DNA of 64,000 nt from Verrucomicrobiota bacterium (GTDB taxonomy: Bacteria > Verrucomicrobiota > Verrucomicrobiia > Limisphaerales > UBA9464). Numbering within the stretch: position 1 is the stretch's first letter; each line of letters starts with the position of its first letter. The stretch lies in contig JAFLEF010000010.1 in assembly GCA_017309115.1 (NCBI GenBank), positions 1 through 64,000 of the forward strand. Reading direction: 5' to 3'. Both the position numbers and the translations under genes were made by a program. A model generated the notes under the pieces. It did no database searches. It was not told the DNA's origin and saw only the letters and a list, made by a program, of their open reading frames with translations. Of the stretch, positions 24,232-34,581 are shown piece by piece.

Positions 24232-27200
24232 TCAGGAGCGGGCGGGAAACCAGCAGTGAAAGCAGGTCCCCTTCTCCCGCGGCATGAGCTCGATGATGCC
24301 GCCATGCAACTCGGTGAATCGTTTAACAATGTTCAGTCCCAGACCGGTGCCGCTGACAGAGCCCACGTTGCTGCCCCGGTAAAATGGCTCGAACAAATGG
24401 GGGCGATCCTCCTCGGGAACGCCAATGCCCTCATCCTCCACCGTGAACCCAAAACCGGTCCGGTCACCGGTCAACGTCAGAACAATCGAGGTTCCCGGTG
24501 GAGAATACCGCGCTGCGTTGCTCAACAAGTTCGACACGATGTGGTGCAAAATCTTCGGATCGGCCGCCATGCCACCGAGTTCGCCGCGGGACTGGAACTG
24601 GAAGGTATGGCCACCTCGGTCCGCCACTTCCGCCTCCGCCAAGATCTCCCGGAACGTGCGGTCCAGATCCAGAGGCATTGGCCGGACTTCCACCCGACCG
24701 GCATCCACCCGACTCAAAGTCAGAACATCATCGACAATAGAATTGAGTCGGGAGACTCCCGCGCGGATTCGCTCCAGCAATTCACCCCGTTTGGCCGGGG
24801 TCAGGCGGTCCTGATGATGCTGCAGAAGTTCCGCCGATCCAGCGACTGCGGCCATGGGTGTGCGAAACTCGTGGGACGCCACCGAAATGAACCGGGACTT
24901 CATTTCCGACAACTGCCGCTCATGCTTGAGGGCCTGACGAATCTCCTCGTCCAATCGGCGGCGGGCGGAGATATCACGAACCAGAACCAGGAAGTCCCCT
25001 TCGGCCAGTGGTGACACCCGTAGTTCCACCACGCCCCCGGCCAGTTCCTTTTCGGCGATGGACACTCGGCGTTCCGGTCCCACGCCCTGACCTACTTTAA
25101 GAGCCTCCTCCACCAATTCAGACAGGTGCCCCTGCAATCCAGCTGCCATGTGCAGATGTTCCGGATTCGTCCCGGCAGCATCCGGAGAGAACTGGGAAAA
25201 AACCACCGCTCCATTGGGTCGGATTCGCAGCACGGAATCCGGGATGGACAGTACCACCGTTTCAAACTCCCGGGTACGCGCCGCCAATTGCATGGTCCGG
25301 ATTTTCACCCGTTCCTCGAGGTCGGCGTTGTACTTTCTCAATGTTTCCTGGGCCTTGCGCTGGGAGGTGATGTCGCGGGCAATGCCCAGGACTCCCAGCA
25401 ATTTCCCGGACCGGTCTTGGGCCGGAACCCGGATGATCTCGGCCAGTTCCTCGTGTCCGTCGAAAACAAATCGGACCCGATCCTCGCGAACCGTGGGCAC
25501 TCGGCTCTGAACGACTCGGACATCGTCCACCCGATAGGATTCGGCCAACCGGGCGTCGAAAAACGCTTCGTCGGTTTTACCGACGATTTCCGCCTCCTTT
25601 TTTCCGACCAACTGCTCGTACCGGGAATTGCACAACAGGTACGCACCGTCGCCGTTCTTGAGCCAGATGGGATCGGGAATTGTCCGGAGCACGGTTCGGA
25701 GCAGAACCCGTTCCCGCTCCAAGGCCATCTCGCTTAGTTTGGCTTCCGTGATGTCCTGAACCACACCCGCCAGGGCCACCACGGCTCCGCCTTCATTGCG
25801 AACGGGCTCGGCCCGGACCGAGACCCATTTGGTGCGCCCAGCGAACACGAGTCGATATTCCAACTCATAGGGCGCGCCCTGAAGACTGCGTTCAAAGTCC
25901 TGCATCACCCGGGGAAGATCCTCGGGATGCACGAGCGGTCGAACGTCCGCCAGGGTGGGTGTCCCAGGAGGAAACTCGTAAATGCGCAAGGTCTCCTTCG
26001 AGGCCGACATGGCCCCGCTCGCCACGTCGTAACTGAAGCTTCCGAGATGAGCGATGGACTGCGCCTTGATGAGCTCATTCTCACTCTTCTCCAACTCCAG
26101 ACGGATCTGGTATTGCTCCGTGACGTCGTTGAAAAAGCCGAGAATCAAACTTCGCCCATCCACCTCCACCAGGGCAGGATTCACATTGCAATAAAAGCGG
26201 GACCCGTCTCGGCGCACGCACGGGAATGCGCCGGAGGGACGCCGGTCTCCCGCCAACATCCTCTGGAACTTCTCTCGCATTTCCGGGATGGACTCCGGTG
26301 GATGGAGGGATTCAACGTTCAACTGTGCAAACTCGACGTCGGTATAGCCGAACATCCGGATTACTGATTGGTTGAAGAGAACCACTTTGCCATGGGGATC
26401 CGCCGCCACGATGCCCTCCGGGGAGCCTTCAAAAATTACCCGGAACCGGGTCTCGCTCTGAATCATTGCCTGCCGTGATTCGCGGGCGTCCAGTTTGTCG
26501 CCAATGAGCCGAACGAGGGTTCGCACCCACTCCACTTCCTGCGGGAGAATCGACTGATCCTGATCCTCGTAGCCAACCCGCAACTCGCCCTCGACGCGCC
26601 CCGCCAAAATGATGGGTACGCTGATTCCAGCTTCCGTCGGCAAGTTTGCTCGCGAATCGAAACGATCGCCCCGGAGTTTGAGGGTGCTGTAGGCCTTCTC
26701 CGGATTCTGCATTCCGGCGGGCACGATCTCCACCGCCTCCTGAAGCAGTTGAGGCAACAAGCGATCAGACGTCTCCAGGAGCGCACCCAACCGGGAGATC
26801 ACTTGAAGCTCCTGCACCCGCTTGGCGAGTTCCAAGCGATGCCGTTCCAGTTCGCCAGCGGCGCGCTTCTGTTCCGTCCGATCCAAAACAAAGCAGATCA
26901 TCACTCCCGGTTGCGCCCGTAACTGGGTAGCTCCGATCAGAATAGGAATTCTTCGGCCATCCCGGTGGAAGTACTCCTTCTCGTAGGGTTCCAGTTCCTC
27001 GCCGCGAAGAACTTTTTCCAACGCGCCTACATCGCCCGCCCGCCACTCAGGCGGCGTCAACGTGTCCCAGCGAAGAGGCAGGTCTGCCGCCGTGTATCCG
27101 AACATCCGAAGGAAGGAATCATTGGCCCGGGTGATCGTACCCTCCACGTTCGCCAGCATGACTCCCAGTACCCCGGACTGAAACAGACTCTGGAAAAGTT

Positions 27201-30200
27201 CATCATTCTGTCGCAGCGCCACTTCCGCTTGACGTCTCAAGGTGCAGTCCCGGACGAACACCAAAGCCCCTACCTTGCCCTCAAACTCAAAGGGCACGCC
27301 CACAGTTTCTACGTCCACCACGGTTCCATCCAATCGGATCATCTGCAGTTCCTGCGAACCAGCAGGCCGAGACTCGTCGTAGACCTGAGCCATCCGTCGG
27401 GCGACTAGATCGCGCGACTGAGGATGCACCCGTTCCATGATGGGCGTCCGTAACAACTGCTCGGCCGAATCCGCTCCAAACATCTTTACCGCCGCTGGGT
27501 TGGCGTAGGCAAAACAATGATCAGTCGATATCAAAATCGGTTCAGGGGCCCTTTCCACTACCGTCCGAAAACGATTCTCGCTTTGCCGGAGGGCGTCCTC
27601 GCGAATTACCCGCTGACTGATGTCGCGAATGCTGACTGAGATCTGCCTGGCACCTTCGGAATCGATCCGACTAATGCTAACCTCACAGGGGAATCGGGCT
27701 CCGCCGCTTCGGATACCTTCGGTCGTCCACGGTTCTCCCAGACTTGGCTCGATGTTCTCTCCCTCCAACCGGGGGAAGTCGCAGAATCCTGGAATGACGG
27801 ATTCCAACGGACGACCGACAATTTCTTCGGAATCCCATTCGAAAAGCACCTTGGCACTATGGTTGACCAATTCGATACCGCGCTCATTGGAGGCCAGAAT
27901 CTTGGCATCGGGCGAAAACTCAAAAAGGTCATGAAACTTCTGGTTGAGCCGGATTGACTCCAACTGGGCCAACTTCGTTTCCGTGATGTTCTCATGAGCG
28001 ACCGCCACCCGAACCGGATGTTCGCCCTCGAACCGGGTAACCCGGCAGACGAACCAACGTCGCTCGTGAGTGGAGTGACAGGGGTATTCGAAAGAGAAGG
28101 TGTTTCGCTCGCGCTTGATGACACTGAGGATTCCGGCGGCGGCGGTGTGGGCCATGGAGGCCCCGGCATCCACGGTATGTTCGCAGACCTCGAGGTAGTT
28201 GACGCCCGGCCCCAGACGTTCCAGTTCGCCCTCGTTTGCCACCCCGAACTCCTGCCAGGCCCGATTGGTCGCGAGAATTTTCCCCGTTTCATCCAAAACG
28301 GCGATGTGGGCGGACAGCGCATTAAGCGTTCCCCGGGCAAACGCCTCGCTTGCGCGCAACTTCTCGGCGTTCTCCCGCTGTTCGGTGACGTCGGTAATGG
28401 CTCCGACCATGCGCACCGCCTGACCGTTCAGCCGGACCGCCTCGCCGCGCGATAGAATCCATCGGTAGTAACCATCCTTGTGGCGCAACCGAAACTCCTG
28501 ACGGAAGGGTTCGCCCTGTTTCAAATGTCGCTCGATTGCGGCCTCCACCTCGGATCGGTCGTCCGGATGGGTCAATCCAAAAAAGCTGGCGACGACATTG
28601 GCCAACTCATGATCTGAATAGCCGACCAAGGCCTTCCACTGGGGCGACAAATAGGCTTCGTTCGTCGTTAGGTTCCAATCCCAGATCCCATCCTGCACCG
28701 CTCGCTCGGCCAGAACGTAACGTTCCTCGCTTTCGCGCAACTGACGGCTGATCGAATGGTGCTCAATGATGATCCGGGCAATCTGGGCCGCGAACTCCAT
28801 CTCGAGGAGGTCTTCCGGAGTCGGCGACGCCACCGTCGCATGGTAGAAGGCGAAGGTTCCCAGCACCGAGTCGCCCGGTCCACGAATAGGCTCCGACCAG
28901 CAGGAACGAACCTTGGCCTGCCGCGCCAGATCACGAAATTCCTTCCACGCAGGATGTCCTTCGATGTCCTCCACGATGACCCGCTGTTTGAGGAAAGCCG
29001 CGGTTCCACACGATCCCACCGCCGGCCCGGGTGCCAGACCGTCAATGGCTCGGCAGTAAAACTCGGGTAGTCCGAGAGCTGCCCCGTGGCGCAAACACTG
29101 GGTCCGCGGATCCACCAACAGAATGGATCCGATCGAGTCAGGACACACCGTCTCAAAGTGGCGAATGATCGACTCGAGCAAGTTTGCCAACGATTCCCCA
29201 GCCAGCAGTCGTTCCAGCAAGGTAACCCGGACCCGCTCGCGCAGTTCGAGTTGCTTGCGTCGGCTGATGTCGGTGTGAGTACCCAGAAAACGGAGCGGAC
29301 GGCCCTGCCGATCCCGTTCCACGATGGCCCCCAGGGAGAGAATCCACTTCCAGCCCGCGCCTTGAACCCGCGACCGGAACTCCACGCGGTACTCCGGCGA
29401 CTTGCCACTGAAGTAGTCGTCAAACTGTTGGAGAACCTGCGGAGCGTCCTCGGGGTGCAGACGTTTTCGCCACGCGGCATGCGTTTCCTGGAACGTCTCC
29501 GGATCGAAGCCCAGCATTTCGGCGTACTGTCGATTCACCACCACGCCGCCCGTTCTCAGGTCAATGTCATAAAGACCCTGGTTAGCCGCACGGAGGGCCA
29601 ACTCCAATCGCTTGGAGTTCTCCTGCAAAGCGATTTGGGCGTTCTTCAGCTCGGTGATCTCGGTGATCAGTCCCAAACGGCGTTGCGCCGTACCGTTCGG
29701 TTGGCGCACCACCCCCTGCCCGCGAAACTGCCACCACCCCTTCTGCCCATCCTGCCGCCGGATGGCGAGGTCAAGTTCCGCGAGGTTGGCCTCGGGAATC
29801 GCCACCCTTCGGAGAAACTCTTCCTTCACCTCCAGATGATCCGGATGGCAGAACCGATCCAACAGGTCGTTCAGCGACAAGGGCAGCATTTCCGGAGGAC
29901 ACTTGAGCAGCGTTGCGACCCGGGGACTGAAGTACGTCTGGCCACTTTGAAGATCGATGTCGAAGAGCCCGTCGTGCGTCGCCTCCAGCGCTAAATCCAG
30001 CCGATTCTTGGCCTTCTGAAGAGCGTCCATCGTATTGTTGAGGGTCCGGCCGATATCGCCCAATTCGTCCAGGGACTGGGCGGCAATTCGCGGTTCGGTA
30101 TCCCCGACCGACCAACGAAGCAGGACCGACCGCATCTCATCCAACCGCCGAAACAGGACCACCTGAAGCACCCAGATGCCGCCGCCAATCAGAATCAGCA

Positions 30201-30774
30201 TGGAGATCGCAGCTCCCACCCCCAAGACCACTCCCGACGTGGGCAGTCCGAGTTGGACCTCTCGCGCATCAACCACCACATAAACCACCCCTTGAAGCGG
30301 CCGGGCATCCAATCCCTGCTGGGAGATGACCCGAATCGGCACCATGAAGTGCCGGGTATCCCCTTCCACCCAGTCCAATCCCGCCAGGTCTCCCTGACTG
30401 AGTTCCGTCAGCTTCGCCACCAATTCAGGTTTGAAGACTCGTTCGAGAGTCTGCGTGGACTGGTGAAGGTCGGAACTGATCTGCAATTGCGGTGGAGAAC
30501 CGAGGGTGACCCACACATAGCGGATGGTCCGCCGAGCTCCGAGGGCGCTCACAAACCGTTGCCAATCCTTTTCTGGCAGGGTCTCCAAAGCTACCCGGAC
30601 TGTGCTGGCCAGATCGACTGCATTGGCCTTGTACTGCTCATTTACATGGCTGGTGGAGTGCTGCCGCCACAACATGGCTTGGATCAGCAGGATCAACAAC
30701 AGCAGGGACGCCAGCGGCAACAGCAGAGACACCCGCAGGCTGGCAAACTTGATCAGACGGCGACCCAGATTCAT
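24232..30774 (-). CDS. giant multi-PAS/GAF membrane sensor histidine kinase
   Basis: 2180 residues from the ATG at 30774, which overlaps the upstream gene by 4 nt (ATGA). Membrane helices at about 12-34 and 181-208 enclose an extracytoplasmic domain (about 35-180), followed by a HAMP-like linker (205-258). Then come about eleven PAS domains (about 257, 388, 683, 810, 945, 1068, 1190, 1443, 1575, 1692 and 1835 as starts) with two GAF domains (about 518-675 and 1320-1440), and finally HisKA (His1968 in SHEFRTPM) and the ATPase domain (GGIGVP-type box, SGTGLGLNIV). It probably senses several signals, including the partner binding protein. At about 240 kDa it is far larger than usual kinases. There is no receiver. 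Confidence 0.92.
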   Translation of the reverse strand: MNLGRRLIKFASLRVSLLLPLASLLLLILLIQAMLWRQHSTSHVNEQYKANAVDLASTVRVALETLPEKDWQRFVSALGARRTIRYVWVTLGSPPQLQISSDLHQSTQTLERVFKPELVAKLTELSQGDLAGLDWVEGDTRHFMVPIRVISQQGLDARPLQGVVYVVVDAREVQLGLPTSGVVLGVGAAISMLILIGGGIWVLQVVLFRRLDEMRSVLLRWSVGDTEPRIAAQSLDELGDIGRTLNNTMDALQKAKNRLDLALEATHDGLFDIDLQSGQTYFSPRVATLLKCPPEMLPLSLNDLLDRFCHPDHLEVKEEFLRRVAIPEANLAELDLAIRRQDGQKGWWQFRGQGVVRQPNGTAQRRLGLITEITELKNAQIALQENSKRLELALRAANQGLYDIDLRTGGVVVNRQYAEMLGFDPETFQETHAAWRKRLHPEDAPQVLQQFDDYFSGKSPEYRVEFRSRVQGAGWKWILSLGAIVERDRQGRPLRFLGTHTDISRRKQLELRERVRVTLLERLLAGESLANLLESIIRHFETVCPDSIGSILLVDPRTQCLRHGAALGLPEFYCRAIDGLAPGPAVGSCGTAAFLKQRVIVEDIEGHPAWKEFRDLARQAKVRSCWSEPIRGPGDSVLGTFAFYHATVASPTPEDLLEMEFAAQIARIIIEHHSISRQLRESEERYVLAERAVQDGIWDWNLTTNEAYLSPQWKALVGYSDHELANVVASFFGLTHPDDRSEVEAAIERHLKQGEPFRQEFRLRHKDGYYRWILSRGEAVRLNGQAVRMVGAITDVTEQRENAEKLRASEAFARGTLNALSAHIAVLDETGKILATNRAWQEFGVANEGELERLGPGVNYLEVCEHTVDAGASMAHTAAAGILSVIKRERNTFSFEYPCHSTHERRWFVCRVTRFEGEHPVRVAVAHENITETKLAQLESIRLNQKFHDLFEFSPDAKILASNERGIELVNHSAKVLFEWDSEEIVGRPLESVIPGFCDFPRLEGENIEPSLGEPWTTEGIRSGGARFPCEVSISRIDSEGARQISVSIRDISQRVIREDALRQSENRFRTVVERAPEPILISTDHCFAYANPAAVKMFGADSAEQLLRTPIMERVHPQSRDLVARRMAQVYDESRPAGSQELQMIRLDGTVVDVETVGVPFEFEGKVGALVFVRDCTLRRQAEVALRQNDELFQSLFQSGVLGVMLANVEGTITRANDSFLRMFGYTAADLPLRWDTLTPPEWRAGDVGALEKVLRGEELEPYEKEYFHRDGRRIPILIGATQLRAQPGVMICFVLDRTEQKRAAGELERHRLELAKRVQELQVISRLGALLETSDRLLPQLLQEAVEIVPAGMQNPEKAYSTLKLRGDRFDSRANLPTEAGISVPIILAGRVEGELRVGYEDQDQSILPQEVEWVRTLVRLIGDKLDARESRQAMIQSETRFRVIFEGSPEGIVAADPHGKVVLFNQSVIRMFGYTDVEFAQLNVESLHPPESIPEMREKFQRMLAGDRRPSGAFPCVRRDGSRFYCNVNPALVEVDGRSLILGFFNDVTEQYQIRLELEKSENELIKAQSIAHLGSFSYDVASGAMSASKETLRIYEFPPGTPTLADVRPLVHPEDLPRVMQDFERSLQGAPYELEYRLVFAGRTKWVSVRAEPVRNEGGAVVALAGVVQDITEAKLSEMALERERVLLRTVLRTIPDPIWLKNGDGAYLLCNSRYEQLVGKKEAEIVGKTDEAFFDARLAESYRVDDVRVVQSRVPTVREDRVRFVFDGHEELAEIIRVPAQDRSGKLLGVLGIARDITSQRKAQETLRKYNADLEERVKIRTMQLAARTREFETVVLSIPDSVLRIRPNGAVVFSQFSPDAAGTNPEHLHMAAGLQGHLSELVEEALKVGQGVGPERRVSIAEKELAGGVVELRVSPLAEGDFLVLVRDISARRRLDEEIRQALKHERQLSEMKSRFISVASHEFRTPMAAVAGSAELLQHHQDRLTPAKRGELLERIRAGVSRLNSIVDDVLTLSRVDAGRVEVRPMPLDLDRTFREILAEAEVADRGGHTFQFQSRGELGGMAADPKILHHIVSNLLSNAARYSPPGTSIVLTLTGDRTGFGFTVEDEGIGVPEEDRPHLFEPFYRGSNVGSVSGTGLGLNIVKRFTELHGGIIELMPREKGTCFHCWFPARS

Positions 30775-31862
30775 GGGACTGATCCTTCCTGGAGCAAGGT
30801 AGCCCCCAACAAATTGACTCGCGGCAGCTGCGGCGGCTTGTTGGTCAAGACACCGGACTCCATCAGTGCGCTTAGATTTCGGTCCAGCGCTTGGGCCAGG
30901 AGCGAATTGGTGGATGCCAATCGTCGCTGGTCCGCCAGCCCGTAACGAAGGATTCCCGCCTCCGATTCCGCCACCTCTTTTCCCGTCAACTGCAAGGTCT
31001 GGGCAATCAACGCCTGGGCCGCGACCGGTCGCTGACGATGATAATCTAGGGCGCGATCCAAGGCGTGAATCACCTTGATCCAATCGTCCCGACGTTGCTC
31101 CAGCGACGTTGCCCCCACGGCCAACACGTCCAGAATCATTCCCGGAGATTGGGAGCTATCGAAGATCACCTTCCATCCCAACTCCGAAATCGCGTGGCAA
31201 GCCGGCGGAAAACTGGGCACGGCATCAATCATCCGACTCGCAGCCGCCTCCCGCATGCTCATCTGGTTCATTGGAACTAGGGTGACATCCTTCAGGCTCA
31301 ATCCCTGGCGCCGCAACGCGAGGCAAATCACCAGAATGTCGCTGGAACCCGGCTCATAGCCCACGCGACGGCCTTTCAAATCAGCCACACTGGGAATGTC
31401 GGCCGCCGCCAGAAGCACGTCGGCGCCGTGGGAGGTATCAATGGCATAAATCAGATTCAGCTCCTTTCGCCCGGGGCGCTGGGTCAGTAAGGCCTCGACC
31501 AGTGTGCAGCCGAAGGCATCGACCTGATCCTGCTCAAAGGCCCGTCGGGAATCCGACATGGACAATTGATCCACCAAGTGAACCTCAACCCCCTCGGCCG
31601 CGAAGAAGCCCTGGGTCTCCGCCACTTCGAATACGGAATATCCGATCCAAGGATTGGTCGCGATGCGCAGGGGCGGCAGTTTGCTAGGACGACAACCGAG
31701 AGCGAATCCGGTGGTAGCCAGCACCAAAACCCCCAGCCAGATCAGGCAACTCCAGCCCTGACTACAACAGAAGGCCCGCCACCACGATCGGGTCTCAGCC
31801 GTCCCCGCCGACCCAGCAAGCAGGCTCTCATGAGGCGGAATCGGCGGAATTGCGGGGGTCAT
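30771..31862 (-). CDS. NitT/TauT-type (SsuA-like) substrate-binding lipoprotein
   Basis: 363 residues from the ATG at 31862. After a long charged leader, a hydrophobic stretch ends at FALGC, a lipobox, so the mature protein is lipid-anchored. The mature part starts LRIATNPWIGYSVFEVAETQGFF, which is typical of the THI5/SsuA/TauA type substrate-binding fold (KLPPLRIATNPW, DAFGCTLVEALL, GRRVGYEPGSSD). No ABC permease or ATPase gene is next to it; instead its stop overlaps the start of the giant kinase gene. It is therefore more likely a sensor subunit than part of a transporter. Confidence 0.85.
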   Translation of the reverse strand: MTPAIPPIPPHESLLAGSAGTAETRSWWRAFCCSQGWSCLIWLGVLVLATTGFALGCRPSKLPPLRIATNPWIGYSVFEVAETQGFFAAEGVEVHLVDQLSMSDSRRAFEQDQVDAFGCTLVEALLTQRPGRKELNLIYAIDTSHGADVLLAAADIPSVADLKGRRVGYEPGSSDILVICLALRRQGLSLKDVTLVPMNQMSMREAAASRMIDAVPSFPPACHAISELGWKVIFDSSQSPGMILDVLAVGATSLEQRRDDWIKVIHALDRALDYHRQRPVAAQALIAQTLQLTGKEVAESEAGILRYGLADQRRLASTNSLLAQALDRNLSALMESGVLTNKPPQLPRVNLLGATLLQEGSVP

Positions 31863-31944
31863 GAGCAACCCTGTTCATACCCCGTTCCCTGAACAACGCC
31901 GAAATTGCCAAAGGGGCGGACAAAGTTGCTCTGGCACCGTCGGC

Positions 31945-34581
31945 CTATTCCAAGGCCAAACGGACCGCGGCAATCCAGCCGAGCTCCCGGCCCTGACTCC
32001 ACTCCGCTTCGAAACGAGCCGGCGAAACGGCGCTCTTCATGGCCTGCAGGGACTCATCGAAGGCGATTCGTTCAACCTTCGAAAAGGAAAGAACCAGGGC
32101 CTCCCGTTGAACCGACGCCGCGCCATAGAGCCGAATCGCCTTATCCGGGCGCCCTTCGAGAAAACAGACCTCGCCAATCACCTCCAACACGTACGGAATC
32201 GCCCATTTATTGCCGAGATCGCGGGCAATCGTCAGGGCTTCCCGCAGATGCGTTCGGGCCGCCGTCAGATCGCGCAAATGCACACACGCCTTACCCAGAC
32301 TTCCGCGAACCAATCCCACAATCCAAGGATCCCCTACCTCTTGAAGCTCCGCAAGCGCCTGTTCCTTCCACGCTCGCGCCTGCACGAAATTCCCGGCATC
32401 CACCTCCAGACTTCCCCGACCGTTCGCGACCATTGCCGAAACGCGCCGATATCCGCGCACGCCGGCAATTTCATCCGCCTGATCAAAATGAGCCCGGGCT
32501 TCGAAGGGGTGTCCTTCGTTGCGCTCGATGAATCCCAAATACGCCTCTGTGAGGGCCACATACTCTTCCTGGTCCAACTTCACGAAGTGGGCATGAGCCT
32601 CCAAGTAGAACCGATGGGCCTCCTGATCCCGATCCTGACACCAAGCCAATCTCCCTGCGCCCAGCAACGCCTTGGCCCGGACGGAGGGATCCACCGAATC
32701 CGGGGCCTTGGCCAGGAGTTGGCGGCACAGATCGTAGCCTTCCACGAAGTAATTGCGGACCTCCCAGTACCGGATTAGGGAACCCGCTAGGCGGAGCCCC
32801 AATTCCACCGTTTCCGGACTCTCCAGACTCGTCCGCAGTGCCTGGAGCAGATTGGGATGCTCGATACTCAACCGGTCCAACCAGATCTTTTGTTCCTTCT
32901 GGAACAACTCCGGTTCCGCCGTTCGGGCGAACCGAACAAAATACTCCAAGTGCCGCCGCTGAAAGCGGGCCGTTTCCTGATGCTGCTCCAACTTCTCCTC
33001 GCCAAAAATCCAGATCGATTCGAGCAGCGTGTAGCGCGTGGTGTCCTCGGGCCCCCGCTCCACCATGATCAACGACTTGTCCGCGAGGGAGGACAGCAAG
33101 TCGAAGATTTCAGAACGTTCGAGTCCCTCGCCGGAACAAACCTCCTCGGCCATTTCCAGAGTTCGGCCCGCCACAAACACACACAATCGCCGCAGCAGAC
33201 GGCGCTCCGGTTCGGAGAGGAGATCGTGACTCCACTCAATAAGAGCCCCCAAGGTCTGCTGTCGTGGCAGGGCAGTCCGACTTCCTCCCGTCAGCAACTT
33301 GAACCGATCGTCCAATCGCTCACGAATCTGCGGCAGGGTCAGCACCTTGATTCGCGCCGCCGCCAATTCCAGGGCCAGGGGAATGCCGTCGAGACGCCAG
33401 ACAATTTCGGCCACCAGCGGCGCGTTTTGGGGCGTCAGTTCAAAACCTGGACGGACCGCCGCCGCCCGATCCACAAAGAGCTGCACCGACTCCAGCGCGG
33501 CCAGTTGTTCGAAGTCCGGAGTCGTTCCGCTCCACGGCGCATCTGGCAACGCCAACGCCGGCACGAGCCACTGAATCTCCCCGGGGATGTTCAACGCTTC
33601 CCGACTGCTTGCCAGAATCCGCACTTCGCGACACCGCTGCAAGAGCGTCGTGGCCAGTTGAGCGCACGCGGCAATCACGTGCTCACAATTGTCCAAAACG
33701 AGCAGCAGATGCCGGGTTTTCAGCGCGTCCAACAAGGTCTCCAGCGCGGTCCGACCGGCTTCGGTGCGGATTTCCATGGCTTCGGTCAACCGTTCCGGCA
33801 CCAGTTCCGGATCTGTCACTGTGGCCAGTTCGATCAGCCACACGCCGTGCGGAAACGTTTCCAACACTTCTGCCGCCACCTGCATCGAGAGCCGCGTCTT
33901 GCCGGTGCCACCTGGCCCGGTAAGGGTCAGCATCCGGGTGGTCCCCAACAACCGCTTCACCTCCGCCATTTCCCGGGAACGGCCCACAAAGCTGGTCACC
34001 TGCGCGGGCAGGTTGTTGGGCATGACTTCCAAGGAACGCAGCGGCGGGAAATCCGCCGGGAGATCCGTGACCACGCATTGGAAGATCCGTTCGGGTCGGC
34101 TCAAATCCTTCAACCGACGTTCCCCGAGATCCCGCAGCGAAATGTCCACGGGCAACACCGGCTTCACCAAGGCCGCCGTTGTCCCCGACAGCAGCGTCTG
34201 ACCGCCATGTCCCGTGGAAAGCACCCGGGCAACCCGGTTCAGGGTGGGGCCAAAGTAATCGCCATCCCGCCGCTCGACCTCACCAGTATGCAACGCCATG
34301 CGCACGCGCAAGGGTCCGGTCTCCTCCCACACCGCCACGGCCAACTGTCGCTGCGCCGTTACGGCCGCCTGGACGGCATCCAGGGGATTTCCAAACGCCA
34401 CACAGAAGGCATCGCCCATTGTCTTGAAGACATGGCCCCGATGTTCGGTGAGCACCGCTCGCATCAGGGCGTCATGCTGAGCCAGGGATCGGCCCATGGC
34501 CTGAGGATGCATCTCCCAGAGCGCCGAGCTCCGCTCGATATCGGTGAACAGAAACGTGAAAGTGTCGCCGGTGGGTTGCAT
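31945..34581 (-). CDS. class III nucleotidyl cyclase fused to a STAND-type ATPase and TPR domain
   Basis: 878 residues from the ATG at 34581. Residues 1-170 are a class III cyclase catalytic domain with both metal Asp residues (FTDIERSSALW and GDAFCVAF), plus LNRVARVLS carrying the transition-state Asn115 and Arg119, so it is predicted to make a cyclic nucleotide. Residues about 190-480 hold a P-loop ATPase with Walker A GPGGTGKT (222-229) and LLLVLDNCEHV, the family found in signal-transduction ATPases. From about 560 the rest is helical repeats of TPR type (YFVEGYDLCRQLL onward). It has no membrane helix or DNA-binding domain. The ATPase/TPR part probably gates the cyclase. It lies 82 bp upstream of the binding-protein gene on the same strand. 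Confidence 0.9.
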   Translation of the reverse strand: MQPTGDTFTFLFTDIERSSALWEMHPQAMGRSLAQHDALMRAVLTEHRGHVFKTMGDAFCVAFGNPLDAVQAAVTAQRQLAVAVWEETGPLRVRMALHTGEVERRDGDYFGPTLNRVARVLSTGHGGQTLLSGTTAALVKPVLPVDISLRDLGERRLKDLSRPERIFQCVVTDLPADFPPLRSLEVMPNNLPAQVTSFVGRSREMAEVKRLLGTTRMLTLTGPGGTGKTRLSMQVAAEVLETFPHGVWLIELATVTDPELVPERLTEAMEIRTEAGRTALETLLDALKTRHLLLVLDNCEHVIAACAQLATTLLQRCREVRILASSREALNIPGEIQWLVPALALPDAPWSGTTPDFEQLAALESVQLFVDRAAAVRPGFELTPQNAPLVAEIVWRLDGIPLALELAAARIKVLTLPQIRERLDDRFKLLTGGSRTALPRQQTLGALIEWSHDLLSEPERRLLRRLCVFVAGRTLEMAEEVCSGEGLERSEIFDLLSSLADKSLIMVERGPEDTTRYTLLESIWIFGEEKLEQHQETARFQRRHLEYFVRFARTAEPELFQKEQKIWLDRLSIEHPNLLQALRTSLESPETVELGLRLAGSLIRYWEVRNYFVEGYDLCRQLLAKAPDSVDPSVRAKALLGAGRLAWCQDRDQEAHRFYLEAHAHFVKLDQEEYVALTEAYLGFIERNEGHPFEARAHFDQADEIAGVRGYRRVSAMVANGRGSLEVDAGNFVQARAWKEQALAELQEVGDPWIVGLVRGSLGKACVHLRDLTAARTHLREALTIARDLGNKWAIPYVLEVIGEVCFLEGRPDKAIRLYGAASVQREALVLSFSKVERIAFDESLQAMKSAVSPARFEAEWSQGRELGWIAAVRLALE

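Noticed and set aside
30771-31862. Part of an ABC transporter
   Set aside because: No permease or ATPase gene lies nearby and the gene overlaps the kinase start, so transport is not the best call.
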